Below are positions 35,991-47,299 of a stretch of DNA of 64,000 nucleotides, one piece after another (the first letter of the stretch is position 1; each line of letters opens with the position of its first letter). The DNA is from Saccopteryx bilineata (taxonomy: Eukaryota; Chordata; Mammalia; Chiroptera; Emballonuridae). A model generated the notes under the pieces. That model had not been told where the DNA came from and searched no databases. It was given only the letters and a program-made list of their open reading frames with translations. The translations under genes were made by a program, and so were the position numbers. The DNA lies in assembly GCF_036850765.1 (NCBI RefSeq), contig NC_089491.1, positions 87,018,740 to 87,082,739 on the forward strand. The letters are read 5' to 3'.

Positions 35991-38236
35991 TTTTTTAAAG
36001 GAAAGTAAAGCTACTGTTAAATTACTAATGGTGACATCTATGTTTAAGGGGGAAATTTTGAATGATTTGGCATGCTGTGTATTACAGTTTGACACTGATG
36101 GCTCGACACCTTTGTTGATGAACATGATTCTGCATCCAAAAGGTAATGTAAGGCCAAATACAACTTTCTCCAGCTTCTCTGAGTTTTATGGAAAGTTTCC
36201 AAATTGCAATGTTGTAAAAGGAGAATAGAGTTAAGTCTTATGAAGTTACAGGCTAATGAGCAGTAGCAGCAGGTTCATCCACAATCCAATTACTTGGAAA
36301 GTAAATGTACCATATCTAGTTAGTGATATTGTTTAATATTTAATCCTATGAAACCAAAGCAGAAACATTAAAATTATTCTAGAAGCATGAAAATAAAGTA
36401 CAAAGATAGTAGATCTTCTACAGAAAAGAAAAATTTTATAAAAATTTACTTTTATACAGATTGCATGTGTGCTGTTACAACAGAATAAATGAAAACTGGC
36501 TCAGTTCTCATTTTTCCTTCTGTCAAAATAAATAAAACTGCCCTGGCCAGGTAGCTCAGTTGGCTGGGGCATCATCCTGATGAGCCAGGGTTGTGGGTTC
36601 AATCCTGAGTCAAAGCACATTAAGTTTGTTGCAGTCTCTATAACTCTTCTCAGATTCTACAATGCTTGACAAGCTATTTAAAAAGGTGTATTAATTAAGG
36701 TTACACAGTTTTGAACTTGAACTTTTTACAATAAATTTTTAATGAAAATGTAGTGGAAAGACTAATCGTTAGGCTCATCATTATTAGGATTATTACTTCC
36801 CACTTCTCCTGACTCCACATACTAGAGAACCTGAGGCCTCTAAAATTTGAGCTCATTCTCATCAAAGACTTAAACCAATTTCCATGTCAAAAGCAGAACA
36901 TAGCAAGCCTTCTCACCACCAATGAAAGAATTTGGAATTACCAGTTCTGTTCTTAGGTAGCATGTACCAAGAGATAGCATGTGCACACAATTGCAGTTCA
37001 AGTTTGCAGGAAGGCTATGTTTGCTTATTCAGCGTAACACAATCCCTGGGACAAATTCTGATCAACTACAGTTTCACTGAAACTCAACTAATTACTTTAA
37101 TCCCAGTTATTTACCTAGAATTCTCACATCATGCCTAATTCCCTTCCTCTTCCCTATAGAATCTGCAGCCCATTTTAATGTATTTCAATGCGGTCTACAA
37201 TCCCATATGTCAGACGTATCACAGTGGGTGTTAAATTTCACCCATACAGACTAACATAACTGAATTCTGTGTCCCATTCACAGTATTGGTCTCCTTTTAA
37301 TTCCTGTATACAAAACAAAAAACAGCAAAAGAGTTTTGTTCTGTAAATATTGTTTACCTTTAGTTGTAAACTGCTTCTTGCAGTCTTCTTTTATCAGGAA
37401 TCTTAGTGCCATAAAGTTATTTAAGAAATGACAACTACCAGCCCAATAGAATCTTTCTATAGGATTTTTCAAATTTGAACTGGTGATTGAGACACTGTCA
37501 GTTGAATGGTGAAAGTAAGATAATGTATTACACAAGGCTGGAAACAACAGATTATAACTTGTAAGTAATGTCGATACCCCACACACATCAGTAGTCATTA
37601 CCATTTTTACACATGCTAACTCATGCTCCATGAGATAACACCTGTAACTCTTTGTCTGCAACTTTCTTGGCCTCTAGATCTCTTTCTGTACACTTGTGTG
37701 GCAGGTCCAAAGTGATGAGGAATTAACTCTTCATGAGAGCAGCCCTCATTCATGACCGATAGGAGCTAGTAGGTTAAACACCACAATTCATTCAGTCTTT
37801 GGGTGCACGATCATGGAGCTGCATCATTTCCTAGACCCCCAGGTGAATAAAGTCTAATAGAATTTGGTAGTGTATCATTTTTTTATCTGTCTTCCTTCCC
37901 AGATTTTTTTCCCTTTAATTTCCTATAAAAGCCTGTAGAAAAGATCTTCCAAAAAACCACGTGTACTCCAAGTACATTATTGTGCTGGAGGGTCTACTTC
38001 TAAAGAAACTCAAATAAGACAGTCAAGAATGTAGAGTAAGATAGTTTTATGGAATAAATCAATTAAAAGGGCAAAATGATCATAAGTAGACACTGCTGGT
38101 AGTACCTGACTTATCCATAAACCCTGATACATTTTTAAAACTTAATCAGTTTTATTTATTTTTTATTCTATGAACCACAATAGGCATTTCCATTATCTAT
38201 TCTTTCTTCTAAATTGAAAAATTAGTATTTGGTGTG
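35991..38236. other. Mostly unassigned sequence, no gene recognised
   Basis: Apart from the small SINE at 36541-36625 no repeat or gene is recognised. A 127-codon minus ORF at 37278-37661 has no domain, no splice or promoter context that I can support, and ordinary AT-rich codon use, so I do not call it a gene. Confidence 0.45.
36541..36625 (+). mobile_element. Truncated tRNA-derived SINE head, plus strand
   Basis: GCCCTGGCCAGGTAGCTCAG, then GTTGTGGGTTCAATCCTGAG and AAAGCACAT. Only the tRNA-like head remains. Confidence 0.8.
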
Positions 38237-38441
38237 CCTGACCTGTAGTGGCACAATGGCTAAAACGTTAACCCTGAATTCTGAGGTGGCCAGTTCAAAA
38301 CCCTGGGCTTGCGTGGTGAAGGCACATATGGGAGTTAATTCTTCCTGCTCCTCCCCCACTTCACTCTTTCTCTCTTTCTCTCTCTCTTCTCTAAAATAAA
38401 TAAATAAGAAAAAAGAACATATAAAGAAAAGAAAAAATATT
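38237..38441 (+). mobile_element. Short CCTGACCTGT-type SINE, plus strand
   Basis: CCTGACCTGTAGTGGCAC, CAGTTCAAAACCCTGGGC, GGCACATATGGGAGTTAAT, CTCCTCCCCC tail and A-rich end. Target duplication TTAGTATTTGG (about 38222-38232) and TTAGTATTTGG (about 38444-38454). Confidence 0.9.
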
Positions 38442-38508
38442 GTTTAGTATTTGGATGCCAGAGAATTCAGATTTAAATATAAATGCCATCCTAATCTGTG
38501 GGAATATG

Positions 38509-38909
38509 CTGTGAAAACATGCAGTTGGGATAACAACTGGAGAAAGTGAGGCACCCTAGGGCAAAAGCATTAAGAGGATGACCTTAATGCTTCTGACCCT
38601 GTACTGGAAACAGTGCATGTTGGAAACAGCAAGAGCAGCAAGCATGATAAGATTTAGCAACAACAACAACAAAAATGTTTATGCTCTTAGAACAGAGATT
38701 AAGAGTCAGTATGTTTCTTGTCCTTTACTTCACCCTCTGAAAACTGCTTCTTTCTGTTTCCTTGAGATATTTGTACTTGCTAATAAATATCTGAGTAAAG
38801 CTGGGGACAAGGCTTCAGTCCTTCGACCTGCTGACCAGGACTGTTGCCTTCCTTCAGCCCCTCAGTGCATTTCATCTAGTCTATAAGTAGTTTTGGTCAT
38901 TGTGACAAC
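38509..38909 (+). mobile_element. Betaretrovirus-type LTR followed by a relic primer binding site
   Basis: An approximately 400-bp block contains a poly-A signal (AATAAA at about 38781). It ends directly before TGGTGCCCCATGTGAGG (38910-38926), which resembles a lysine-tRNA primer binding site with a few changes. That position, immediately 3' of an LTR, is where the site belongs. The left boundary (TG near 38509-38512) is a guess. No second LTR or gene is seen: sequence soon changes to an MLT1-like LTR. The 102-codon ORF at 38578-38886 is within the LTR and is not called a gene. Confidence 0.55.
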
Positions 38910-38996
38910 TGGTGCCCCATGTGAGGAACAAGAACCAAACAATAGGTTTGGTACTCTGAGTAGTCATTGTCTCCAGGACACTAAACTATGTTCATA

Positions 38997-39895
38997 TGGT
39001 AGGCTAAATAATGCCCTACCCCAAAATATCCATATCTTAATTCTTGGAACTTATGAATGTTATTTTATATAGCAAAAATAAGACATTGGAAATATGATTA
39101 AAGTAAGAATTTTTATTACAAGTATTATATATTACATATATTTTATAACAATATTTTATGACAACTGTAATTTAAAAATAACAATTATTTTGAAAAAACA
39201 GTATGTTTAAGGGTAGTGATGATTTGACCCCCACCTGTATGTTACACTGACTATCCAAACCTTAAAAGCATACATAGTGTTTCACAAATAATAACATTCA
39301 GCTATAAATAAATTATAATTAAAATAAAAAAGACTTTGGATATAATTAAATTATGAATCTTGAAATACGGAGATCATCCTCCATTATCCAGGTAGTCTCT
39401 AAATGAAATCAAATGTATCCTTTTAAGAAGGAGACATAGAGTTATTTGACCACACAGAAGAGGCCAGAAAAGCATACACTGGAGTGATACGGCTACAAGT
39501 CATGGAGTTTTAGCAGCCACCAAAGCCTGAATGAGTCAGAGACAAATTTCCATTTAGAGTCTCAGGGAGGAGTGAGAAACTGCTCACACATTAATTTTGG
39601 CCCAAGGATACTGATTTTAAACTTCTAGTCTCTAGTATTATAAGAAATTTCTGGGCCTTACCTGTGGTGGTGCAGTGGATAAAGCCTCGACCTGGAATGC
39701 TGAGGTCGTTGGTTTGAAACCCCAGGCTTGCCTGGTCAAGGGACAGGTGGGAGTTGATGCTTCCTGCTCCTCCCCCTTCTTTCTCTTTCCTAAGAAAATG
39801 AATAAAATCTAAAACAATAAATTTCTGTTGTTCAAGCCACCAAATTTGTGGTGATTTATTAGAATGGTCATAGGAAATTAACCATCACAACTGAA
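38997..39895 (+). mobile_element. MLT1-like (ERVL-MaLR) LTR, interrupted
   Basis: GGTAGGCTAAATAATGCCC, CAAAATATCCATATCTTAAT, GGAGATCATCCTCCATTATC and the end AATAAATTTCTGTTGTTCAA with CCACCAAATTTGTGGTGATT follow the order of MaLR-type LTRs. The GACATTGGAAATATGATTAA block (about 39082) reappears as GACTTTGGATATAATTAAAT (about 39332) with AT-rich sequence between. A SINE sits at 39655-39817. Confidence 0.7.
39655..39817 (+). mobile_element. Short SINE inside the MLT1-like LTR, plus strand
   Basis: CTTACCTGTGGTGGTGCAG, GGTTTGAAACCCCAGGC, GGGAGTTGATGCTTCCTGC, CTCCTCCCCC tail. Target duplication AAGAAATTTCTG on the left and AATAAATTTCTG (39818-39829) on the right. Confidence 0.88.
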
Positions 39896-40696
39896 CACTT
39901 AAGGCACAAAACCCATATTTTAAAGACTAGGTCTCCAATCTTGTTGGCACTCTAAGCCCCCTTTCTTCCTTTTTCTAACCTTTTGTTTTTCTCTAGATGC
40001 TCATCCACTGAAGTCCTAGCTTCAGTCCTGGTTGGATCCCATTTTAATCAAACTAAACTGAATTTATACCAAACCATGTCATTTTATGAACAATTAGCAC
40101 AATGACTAATTTACCTAAAATATGTATGACCAAACTTCTAAACTTTTTACATTTGTTTATATATCACTTTTTTCTATTAAATTCTTTATTATTTAAATTT
40201 TATTCTAAAATAAATTGTCAATGGGTATATTGAATAATATATTTTTTTAAATTTCTGAGTTATTCAATCCGCCATGGTCGGATTATTTTAATTTGCATAC
40301 ATAAACAATTAAAGGATTTTAGATATAGGGTTTTTAGGTACTTTAACTTTGAATATTAATGTAAATAAGTTATATTTCATTTTGTTACATGTTTACTTTT
40401 TTATTATAAACATATAAAATATACAATATTGCTTTTAATCAAACTAATCAAAGAAAAATAGATTTAAGACTAATGACTTTATGATTCATTAGTGAATCAT
40501 TTTTCTATCCTGGAATTTCTCTATAGCAAGATATGATAGTTAGAAATATCAAAAAGGTAAGAGAATTTGAAGGTTGCTTAATCATGTATTAACTGTAAAG
40601 AGCTAGAGAATTTACTAAATCATTCTTTTTCCTCATCAGTAAAGTGGGTGTATTTTCTCTTACCATATATGGTTCCCATAAAAATTTATTTATTTA
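39896..40696. other. No gene recognised
   Basis: AT-rich sequence with no supported feature. Confidence 0.5.
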
Positions 40697-41066
40697 TTTT
40701 TTTTTTCATTTTTCTGAAGCTGGAAACAGGGAGAGACAGTCAGACAGACTCCCGCATGCGCCCGACCGGGATCCACCCGGCACGCCCACCAGGGGCGACG
40801 CTCTGCCCATCCTGGGCGTCGCCATGTTGCAACCAGAGCCACTCTAGCGCCTGAGGCAGAGGCCACAGAGCCATCCCCAGCGCCCGGGCCATCTTTGCTC
40901 CAATGGAGCCTTGGCTGCGGGAGGGGAGGAGAGAGACAGAGAGGAAAGCGCGGCGGAGGGGTGGAGAAGCAAATGGGCGCTTCTCCTGTGTGCCCTGGCC
41001 GGAATCGAACCCGGGTCCTCCGCACGCTAGGCCGACGCTCTACCGCTGAGCCAACCGGCCAGGGCC
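40697..41066 (-). mobile_element. Full-length tRNA-derived SINE, minus strand
   Basis: Poly-T at the left, TTTCTGAAGCTGGAAACAGG, and a complete head complement ending GCCAACCGGCCAGGGCC at 41066. It keeps many CpG sites (CCCGACCGGGATCCACCCGG), so it is a comparatively young copy. ATAAAAATTTATTTA on the left and TTAAAAATTTAATTTA on the right look like the target duplication. Confidence 0.94.
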
Positions 41067-42815
41067 TTAAAAATTTAATTTATAATGTACTTATAGAGTA
41101 TCACTTATAAAATTAGTACCTCTAAATATTGTGATATGCTAAACTTGAGATAGATGTTAAATCAGTATCATAAGTATCTCTGACTACTTCACCTTATCCA
41201 TCAATTTAATCATTGCAGGAAGATTTAGTTTCAGAAAGTTTGCATTACATCCTACGTTAGTGCTTACTAACCAGGTATTCTGCACAAAAATGGTGTCAGT
41301 AATAGAATGTAACTTTAATAATGAAGTAAATTATAAATATTTGATAAATAAAAACTGATGAAGCCATTATTATACAACTGGCAGTACTGTCAGCACAAAG
41401 ATTACTTGACACTTGATGCAATGAAAGCACATTTGAAATGTGGCATATGAAATTTAATCTCCATATATAGAAATGGCCTCAGCCATGGGGTCCATGATTT
41501 GCTAGAACTTTCTCCATTCCCGCAAAAAGCACACCCTTTTCACATATTGTCATTTTGCCACCAGATACTCAGACTACCCTTGTGACTACCCCTAAATCAC
41601 CACCCAATCTTACCCATGTTCCCATTGGTACCCCACATTCACAAGCCTGAAAATACCTTTCCTAGAAACCCTCTTTTAGGACCACAGTTCTCTCAGAAAA
41701 TGATTAGAAATTCTTGATGGACTCTTGTCCATTCTGCTCCATTTACTATTCCCTTTCCTAATATCCCACCTAGCTAACATACTGATTGATTCAGTGAACT
41801 ATGGCAGCATTTTTGTACACTGTCTTTGATACCTTAGCCTAAATTAAAGTCTTTCTTTCTGCCTTCTGTTTTATTACTTAAAATTCCTATTATTGAACTA
41901 AGTAAGTTATTAACTGAAAATAGATTATGCATAGCCAAGCTTAAGGGCTCAATGATTGTGTATTGAATGAGTAAATAAATGAGTCAGAGCCATTTATAAG
42001 AGGCAAGAGTACTGCATTTTCTCATAGCAGAAATGTTATAAATAGTATTTAGCTTTTTTCAAGGAATGTTTTGTAAAATTGATATTTAATACATAAATGT
42101 CATTATGAAGTAGAATGTGTACACACTCATTCTATTATTTAGGTTTTATGCTGTTTGAACTTTCTATCTAGTTGGCTTTTGGAAAGAACTGGGTAAAAAA
42201 ATAAAATGGCAGAAAGCTCCTCCCCCTAAAAATATCAAGGGTCAAAACAATGTTATAAAACTAATTTCATAAAATTTAGTGACAGAATAGATTTTCTAAG
42301 AAGAAGGGAGAAAATTTATTCTTAGCTCAAAGAACATCTTAACATCTATCTATATAAAATATTTGAATATTTTAGACCTAAGAATAAGAAATATCTTACA
42401 AATCAAGTTTGGTACATAGAAAATCCCCAAATCCCCCTAAATACATGTATTCTAAACTTGCAAAAAAGTCATTCCCAAAGTCACAGCAGATATTTATCTA
42501 ATGACTGAATTAGCTAGACAAGGTACAGTTTGTATTAATTATCGAAATGTTTTAATTTTTAAACATTCCTTTAATTTATATAATGTGTGATGTATTAAAA
42601 CCATTATTTGTCCAACAGTATAAAACCATGCAACACCTGTATCAAGGTCAGAGTGTTCAAATCCAGATTTAACCTGAAAATTAACTCTCTCTTTGGTAAA
42701 TAGTCTTTGTTTACATTATAGATCTGACATTTTCTGTTCCACTGATACTAGCAAAAAACAAAACCTTGACACCTGTCTTCTAGAATAAAAGAATTCATCA
42801 AGACACAAAGTGCAG
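41067..42815. other. No gene recognised
   Basis: No coding block or RNA gene. A weak L2/MIR-like 3' end may lie near 41940-41990 (GTATTGAATGAGTAAATAAA), not strong enough for a separate call. Confidence 0.45.
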
Positions 42816-42992
42816 CCTGACCAGGTGGTGGCTCAGTGGTCTGCTATTGCCCCCCAGTTTAGGCACATATGAGAAAGCAATCAATGGACAACTAAGGTGC
42901 CCCAATGAAGAATTGATGTTTCTCATCTCTCTCCCTTCCTGACTGTCCCTTATCTGTCCCTCTCTTTGTCTATCACACACACAAAAAAAAAA
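42816..42992 (+). mobile_element. Internally deleted CCTGACCAGGT-type SINE, plus strand
   Basis: CCTGACCAGGTGGTGGCTC jumps directly to TCTGCTATTGCCCCCCAGTT and GGCACATATGAGAAAGCAA. The B-box region and middle, present in the copies at 14799 and 15759, are missing. Confidence 0.88.
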
Positions 42993-43310
42993 TTTCTAGG
43001 GTTCATGCTTAAGGGAGCGGTTGTGCAAGAGCTTGTATGGGAGTCATCTGAGGCTATTCTCTTGCCCCTTGCTCCTCCTCTAAGGTGGTCTAAAACCACA
43101 GGACTAGTGATGTGTTAGAGGAGTAAGTTTATAGGCGTGTCTGAACCACTGGACCATTAATATGCAAGATCTGGGTTTTAAAGCTCATGACCAGCTAAGG
43201 GAGGAATTAACACAATGGGGGTGAGGTACATTTTTTCCCCACTTTTGCCCATTACTAGGCACCTGGGTCTTTCTGTTCTGGTTACCTACTGTGCCTACCC
43301 TACATTCCTT

Positions 43311-43690
43311 TGTAGGGAAAAAGACTACAGTTAGGCCTGCTTTCTTGTTTTCCAGCAGCAATTACTTTGCATAATTAATGAAGTATACAAAAAGCCACTT
43401 TTTTGTGTGTTTAGCCTATATAAAGCTACAAGTACTTTCCCTGTGAGTAATTATCCCTTGTTTGCTTGGCCATCCCCATGAGAAGTAATTTTCCCCTGTG
43501 TTTGCCCATCTCTACAAGAATCCAATATATGAGAATATCCCAAAGCTTTTCAGCTCTGTGGTCCTTCTGGAGTCTGCCAGAATTCAGTGTGAACTTCCCT
43601 GGCCTTGATCTCTTGAATTACATCCTTGCTCTGCTTGTGTCTATCTAACTGCCTTCCACACCACTCTATGAGTGGTTTCATTGGGACACA
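43311..43690 (+). mobile_element. LTR related to the 44080-47294 retrovirus, opposite orientation
   Basis: Starts TGTAGGGAAAAAGACTACAG, then TTAGGCCTGCTTTCTTG, TTTTCCAGCAGCAA and CTTTGCATAATTAATG. The minus-strand LTR at 44080-44399 begins with nearly the same text (TGTAGGGAAAACGTCTGTAG, TTTTCCAGCTGCAAG). The 3' two-thirds differ and include a TATA-box-like CTATATAAAG at about 43418. The right end, at about GGGACACA, is not exact and no target duplication was found. The 60-codon ORF at 43466 lies in it. Confidence 0.7.
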
Positions 43691-44079
43691 GCATGTTCAC
43701 TTCTTGATATATTGTCTATAGCTGCTTTTGCACTACAGTGGAAGAGTTGAATAGTTTTAATAGAGATCCTATAGTCCACAAATATTTTCTATTAGCTCTT
43801 TACAGAAAATGTTTCTGAGTCCTTCTCAACAAAATTTAGGAAAACAAAACTATATACAACAGTTGAAAATGGCTTTCTTTGATTGAAATAGATAACTCTC
43901 AATAAGGTTGTGATATGGAATATACATCAAGGAAGCTCAAGAATAGTTTAGTTTCTTGAATCAGTTTTTAAGACTGATTCTAGATTTCAGCAGTAGTATC
44001 CATGTAGATCATTCAGAGTAACTTGATTGATTCATTTTAACGGATTTCATTATTTGGTTAGCTAAAATCATACAGTGGG

Positions 44080-44399
44080 TGTTATGCCAGTGTTCAAGGC
44101 CAGGAAGGTTCACATTGGATTTAGGCAGACCACAGAAGAACCATGAAGCTGAAAGGTGTCAGGCCATTTTCATTCATTAGATTATTACAGAGACAAGTGA
44201 ACAAACAGTCAAGGGAAAATTTCCTCATGCTGCGACAGGCAAACAAACAGGAAAACCACCCCCTGAGGGAAAGTACCCATAGCCTTATATGGGTTAAACA
44301 CACACAAGGTTTTCTTCCATGTGCTCATGCACTAATTATGCAAAGTGCTTGCAGCTGGAAAACAAGCAAGCAAACCTAACTACAGACGTTTTCCCTACA
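44080..44399 (-). repeat. 3' LTR of the endogenous retrovirus
   Basis: On the minus strand starts TGTAGGGAAAACGTC (44399) and ends at the complement of TGTTATGCC (44080). It shares blocks such as CTTCTGTGGTCTGCC and AATGTGAACCT with the other LTR. Confidence 0.85.
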
Positions 44400-44597
44400 A
44401 TCCACCCCTTTAGGGTTGCTCACCTCATAATCTATGCTACAGGTAAATTCTGTAATGGTCCTGTGAGAGGAGTGAGGTACATTAAAACAGTAGAGACTAT
44501 AGTAGCAGACAACTAAGACACAAGCTATACTAAAGATGACAATAATGGTAAAGGTGCCCTTCACAATGTCTCCCTGAGCACTCAAAAGATAATACAT
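44376..44597 (-). pseudogene. Possible membrane-anchor remnant before the 3' LTR
   Basis: A 73-codon open stretch with a hydrophobic segment (FTIIVIFSIACVLVVCYY) next to the 3' LTR, the place where an envelope transmembrane anchor would lie. It overlaps the LTR edge and has no other envelope landmark, so a chance hydrophobic stretch is possible. Confidence 0.3.
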
Positions 44598-44599
44598 TT

Positions 44600-45530
44600 C
44601 TACCTTAGGTGACCTGGTACTGGTTACCCAGGGAGTTAACTGGCCCCTTATCCCATAGTGCTAACAAAGCCACCCATTGTAGGTGGGAGCCTGTACAGTA
44701 CAGGGCCATGTCCATTGAAACTGTTGGCCTTATGGAAGGTTGTTGAGGCAGGCAGAAGTACATTGATCTGCTGTCTAAAACCTGGCTTAGTCAAGTGTCC
44801 TTGGTGCATATCTATAACTAGATGGGAACAGCTGCCCAATGCAGGAGGGCCTCCATGAGTACCAGGGCTTCCCATCCACAAGTGGTATGTCAATCCAGCA
44901 AGGGAGCTAGTGCCCTTCTCTTGTTACAGTCCCTGCTTCAAGAGTCCATTATAATCTCAATGACCAGTCCAAACAGACAGCCCAGCTGTCTTTGCAAATC
45001 ACCCAAGGTGAAGGTTCATTACAGGCAACTAGCCACACAACTCTATGATAATGAACCTCAGGGCCTTTTGAAAAGTGCTATGTCCATTGTCACAAGCCCC
45101 ATTTAAGACTCTCAGAGGGAGGCTTACATGAATGTCAAGCTCAAAGGGCCTGTTGGGATCAAACACATTTAAAGCCTGTGCTGCCTTGACAGTTCTCTTA
45201 GCTACTGCAAAAAGAAAAATTATATATACTAAAGCCAATACCTACTGCACATTAGAAGGGGACCAGTAGATTACCAATTCCACATGGGGCTTCTAGTCTC
45301 CTCCCATCCTTGGTTCCTTGACCCTCCCCCTGTTCAAACTGGGACAATGGACTTGGGAATTCTCTTCTCCCTCAGCTGCTTGCAACATGTAATCTTGCAG
45401 CCATATGGCACAAGCACCAAATGTTTTCATGACAGCTGCCTCCAATGTGTAATCTTGCCACCAGGTAGTATGGGTGCTGACCATTTTCCTGGCAGCTATT
45501 AGAGCCATTCATTTCTCCTGCTTTTTCAGC
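44600..45530 (-). other. Unassigned internal part of the endogenous retrovirus
   Basis: Short minus-strand open pieces (45238-45029 with DPNRPFELDIHV, 44893-44648 with GHGPVLYRLP) are too broken for a firm call. DPNRPFEL resembles text between the polymerase and RNase H domains of retroviral pol. This is a weak hint only. Confidence 0.3.
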
Positions 45531-45532
45531 AG

Positions 45533-46235
45533 CTAGAATTTCTGTCCTGGCTTAAGCTGCTGCCAAAGCTCTAACAGGACTTTATTATATTTTCCATATA
45601 ATTTCCCCTTATCTGCCTTAACCATAATCAAGTCTACCCATATCTGTGTTTGAGGAACCTTTAAAAGTCTGTTTCTTTTGTTAGCCAGGGCTGCAGCACA
45701 GGCAGTTGCCTGCACACCATTATAATACCGCACTTCTCCCTCTCCAAATCTGCCACATTCATGTAACAGTGTTGATGAGTTGCCCCACATAGGGGCCCAG
45801 GATAGTCATCAGTGACCCAAAAAGGGCAGACAGGGTACCCAGGAGAATAAGGTCCCTCATTCCCGCTATAAACAGTTCCTCATCTGGCCCACAAGACCTC
45901 AGGTTGAAAGCAGCATTCCTCATACCTGGTTCCTGGAGGATCTGCTGCAACTCAGTATACAACTGCCACTTACTCACTGCTCCTGGCAAGTCTCCAGCAT
46001 TCTGCCAGAATGTACAAATGGCAGCCATCACGCCTTCTGATAGGATATGTTCTCCTGGATTGTCATGGCAGTTCTGAAGATACTGCCTCAAGGAGTGAGT
46101 AATAATGGCAGCTAATTTCTCCATCTCTGCTCCAGAGACCATGATGCCATCCACCCCTATGTCCCACAACCATAGCAACCAAACTGCCAGAATCTCGGTG
46201 GACTTCTGCCTGAATTTGGACCCTAACTTCATCAA
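45533..46235 (-). pseudogene. gag-like remnant of the endogenous retrovirus
   Basis: Two overlapping open stretches (46235-45759, 158 codons, and 45790-45533, 85 codons) in different frames. The first has GVMAAICTFWQN, KWQLYTELQQILQE and RDLILLGTLSALFGS, i.e. an alpha-helical, capsid-like makeup without cysteine motifs that I could spot. Upstream, 46840-46400 shows frame-broken, glutamine- and leucine-rich coiled-coil-like sequence. The position directly after the 5' LTR supports gag, but I did not recognise a named gag family. Old, broken, not expected to be functional. Confidence 0.45.
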
Positions 46236-46950
46236 CTCTGTCTGGGTGTGGGGCTAGAAGACAGAATGCTCTACTACTTTCAGAGGAGTTGTGTTTGGTC
46301 CCGATGCACTTTCTGATGGTGGGTTTTCACTTTCTGGGTGTCTTCCAGCTGGGCTCTGAGTTTTCCAAAGGCAATCTTAGCCAAACCTCCTTCTCCTTCT
46401 CCTCAGAGGAGTCAGAAATACCTACTAACACAGACTCAGAACCACTCCACTGGCACACATACAGCTCCTCCTCCAGCTCTTCCTTCTGCAGCCATTCCAG
46501 TGCCTGCTGCTGTTAGTGTTCAGCTTCTAGCACACACTGGAGCTCTTGAACTTGGGTAGCCTCCTTCTCCAGCAACTGCTATTGTTCACCAGCAAATGTT
46601 GCTGTTGGTGCTCTGCCTCTAGCTCACAATGGATCTATTGGATTTACAGCCCCTTCTCCAGAAATCATTCTTGCTCCTGCCACTGATGGCTCTTGGCCTC
46701 CAGCTTGCACTGGAGCTCTCTGTTGACCTCCAGCATCTGTTGCTGTCAGCAGTTGCCCTCCAGCTAGCACTGGATCTCTCAGACTTGGGTAGCTTCTTGC
46801 AGAGAGCTTTCAGTTTCTGCTCCCAGGGATGTAAAATCATTCACCCCATGGCCCCCAACAGGATAGCCACAGGGAACCACAGGCTCAAGAATGGCCACTC
46901 TGTTATCTCACTCTTTATGGATGCTGGTGGCTCCATACCATTGTGAACTG

Positions 46951-46970
46951 AATCCTACTCACAGCACCAA
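46951..46970 (-). promoter_or_regulatory. Primer binding site of the endogenous retrovirus
   Basis: The minus strand reads TGGTGCTGTGAGTAGGATT just inside the 5' LTR. It agrees with a leucine-tRNA 3' end at about three quarters of positions by eye. A different tRNA is possible. Confidence 0.5.
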
Positions 46971-47294
46971 GTATAAGACAGGTGGTTGAGGCCAGGCAGG
47001 TTCACATTGGATTCGGGCAGACCACAGAAGAACCATGAAGCTGAAAGGCATTGAACCATTCCCATTTATTAGATTCTCCCAGAGACAGTCATGCAAAGAA
47101 GCAGGGGGAAATCTCCTCTTGCAGTGGCAGGAAATGAACAGGAAAACCATCCCTCCTGGTGGCATACAAGGGATCAGGAAAACCACCCTTGAGGGAAAGT
47201 ATCCATAGCCTTCTATAGCTACACATATGCTCATGCACAATTCTTACAGCTGGTAAACAAGAAAGCAAGCCTAAATATAGCTGTTTTCCATACA
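46971..47294 (-). repeat. 5' LTR of the endogenous retrovirus
   Basis: On the minus strand starts TGTATGGAAAACAGC (47294). The low-coordinate end lies at about 46971-46973, next to the primer binding site. It contains a local duplication (AGGAAAACCA... twice near 47140-47190) not seen in the other LTR. The LTRs differ at many sites, so the insertion is not recent. Confidence 0.85.
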
Positions 47295-47299
47295 GTGGT

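Larger units (their letters stand above)
44080..47294 (-). mobile_element. Endogenous retrovirus with two LTRs, mostly internal deletion
   Basis: Two direct LTRs of about 320 bp flank 2.57 kb of internal sequence. The 5-bp flanks are GTGGG (44075-44079) and GTGGT (47295-47299). A purine-rich tract (complement of CCACCCCTTTAGG, about 44401-44416) lies next to the 3' LTR. A TGGTGCTGTGAGTAGGATT site, like a leucine-tRNA primer binding site, lies next to the 5' LTR, which suggests an ERV-L-type or related class. About 2.5 kb of internal DNA is too short for gag-pol-env, and no reverse transcriptase motif was found, so pol is largely gone. Confidence 0.8.

Noticed and set aside
37278..37661. 127-codon minus-strand ORF as a possible gene
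   Set aside because: No recognisable domain, no homologous copy in the window and no supported promoter or splice context. It may be chance.
41880..42000. MIR or L2 remnant
   Set aside because: Only a short GTATTGAATGAGTAAATAAA-type match, too weak to call separately.
46289..46946. Plus-strand ORFs of 73-105 codons rich in leucine and serine
   Set aside because: They are antisense to the gag-side sequence of a minus-strand endogenous retrovirus.
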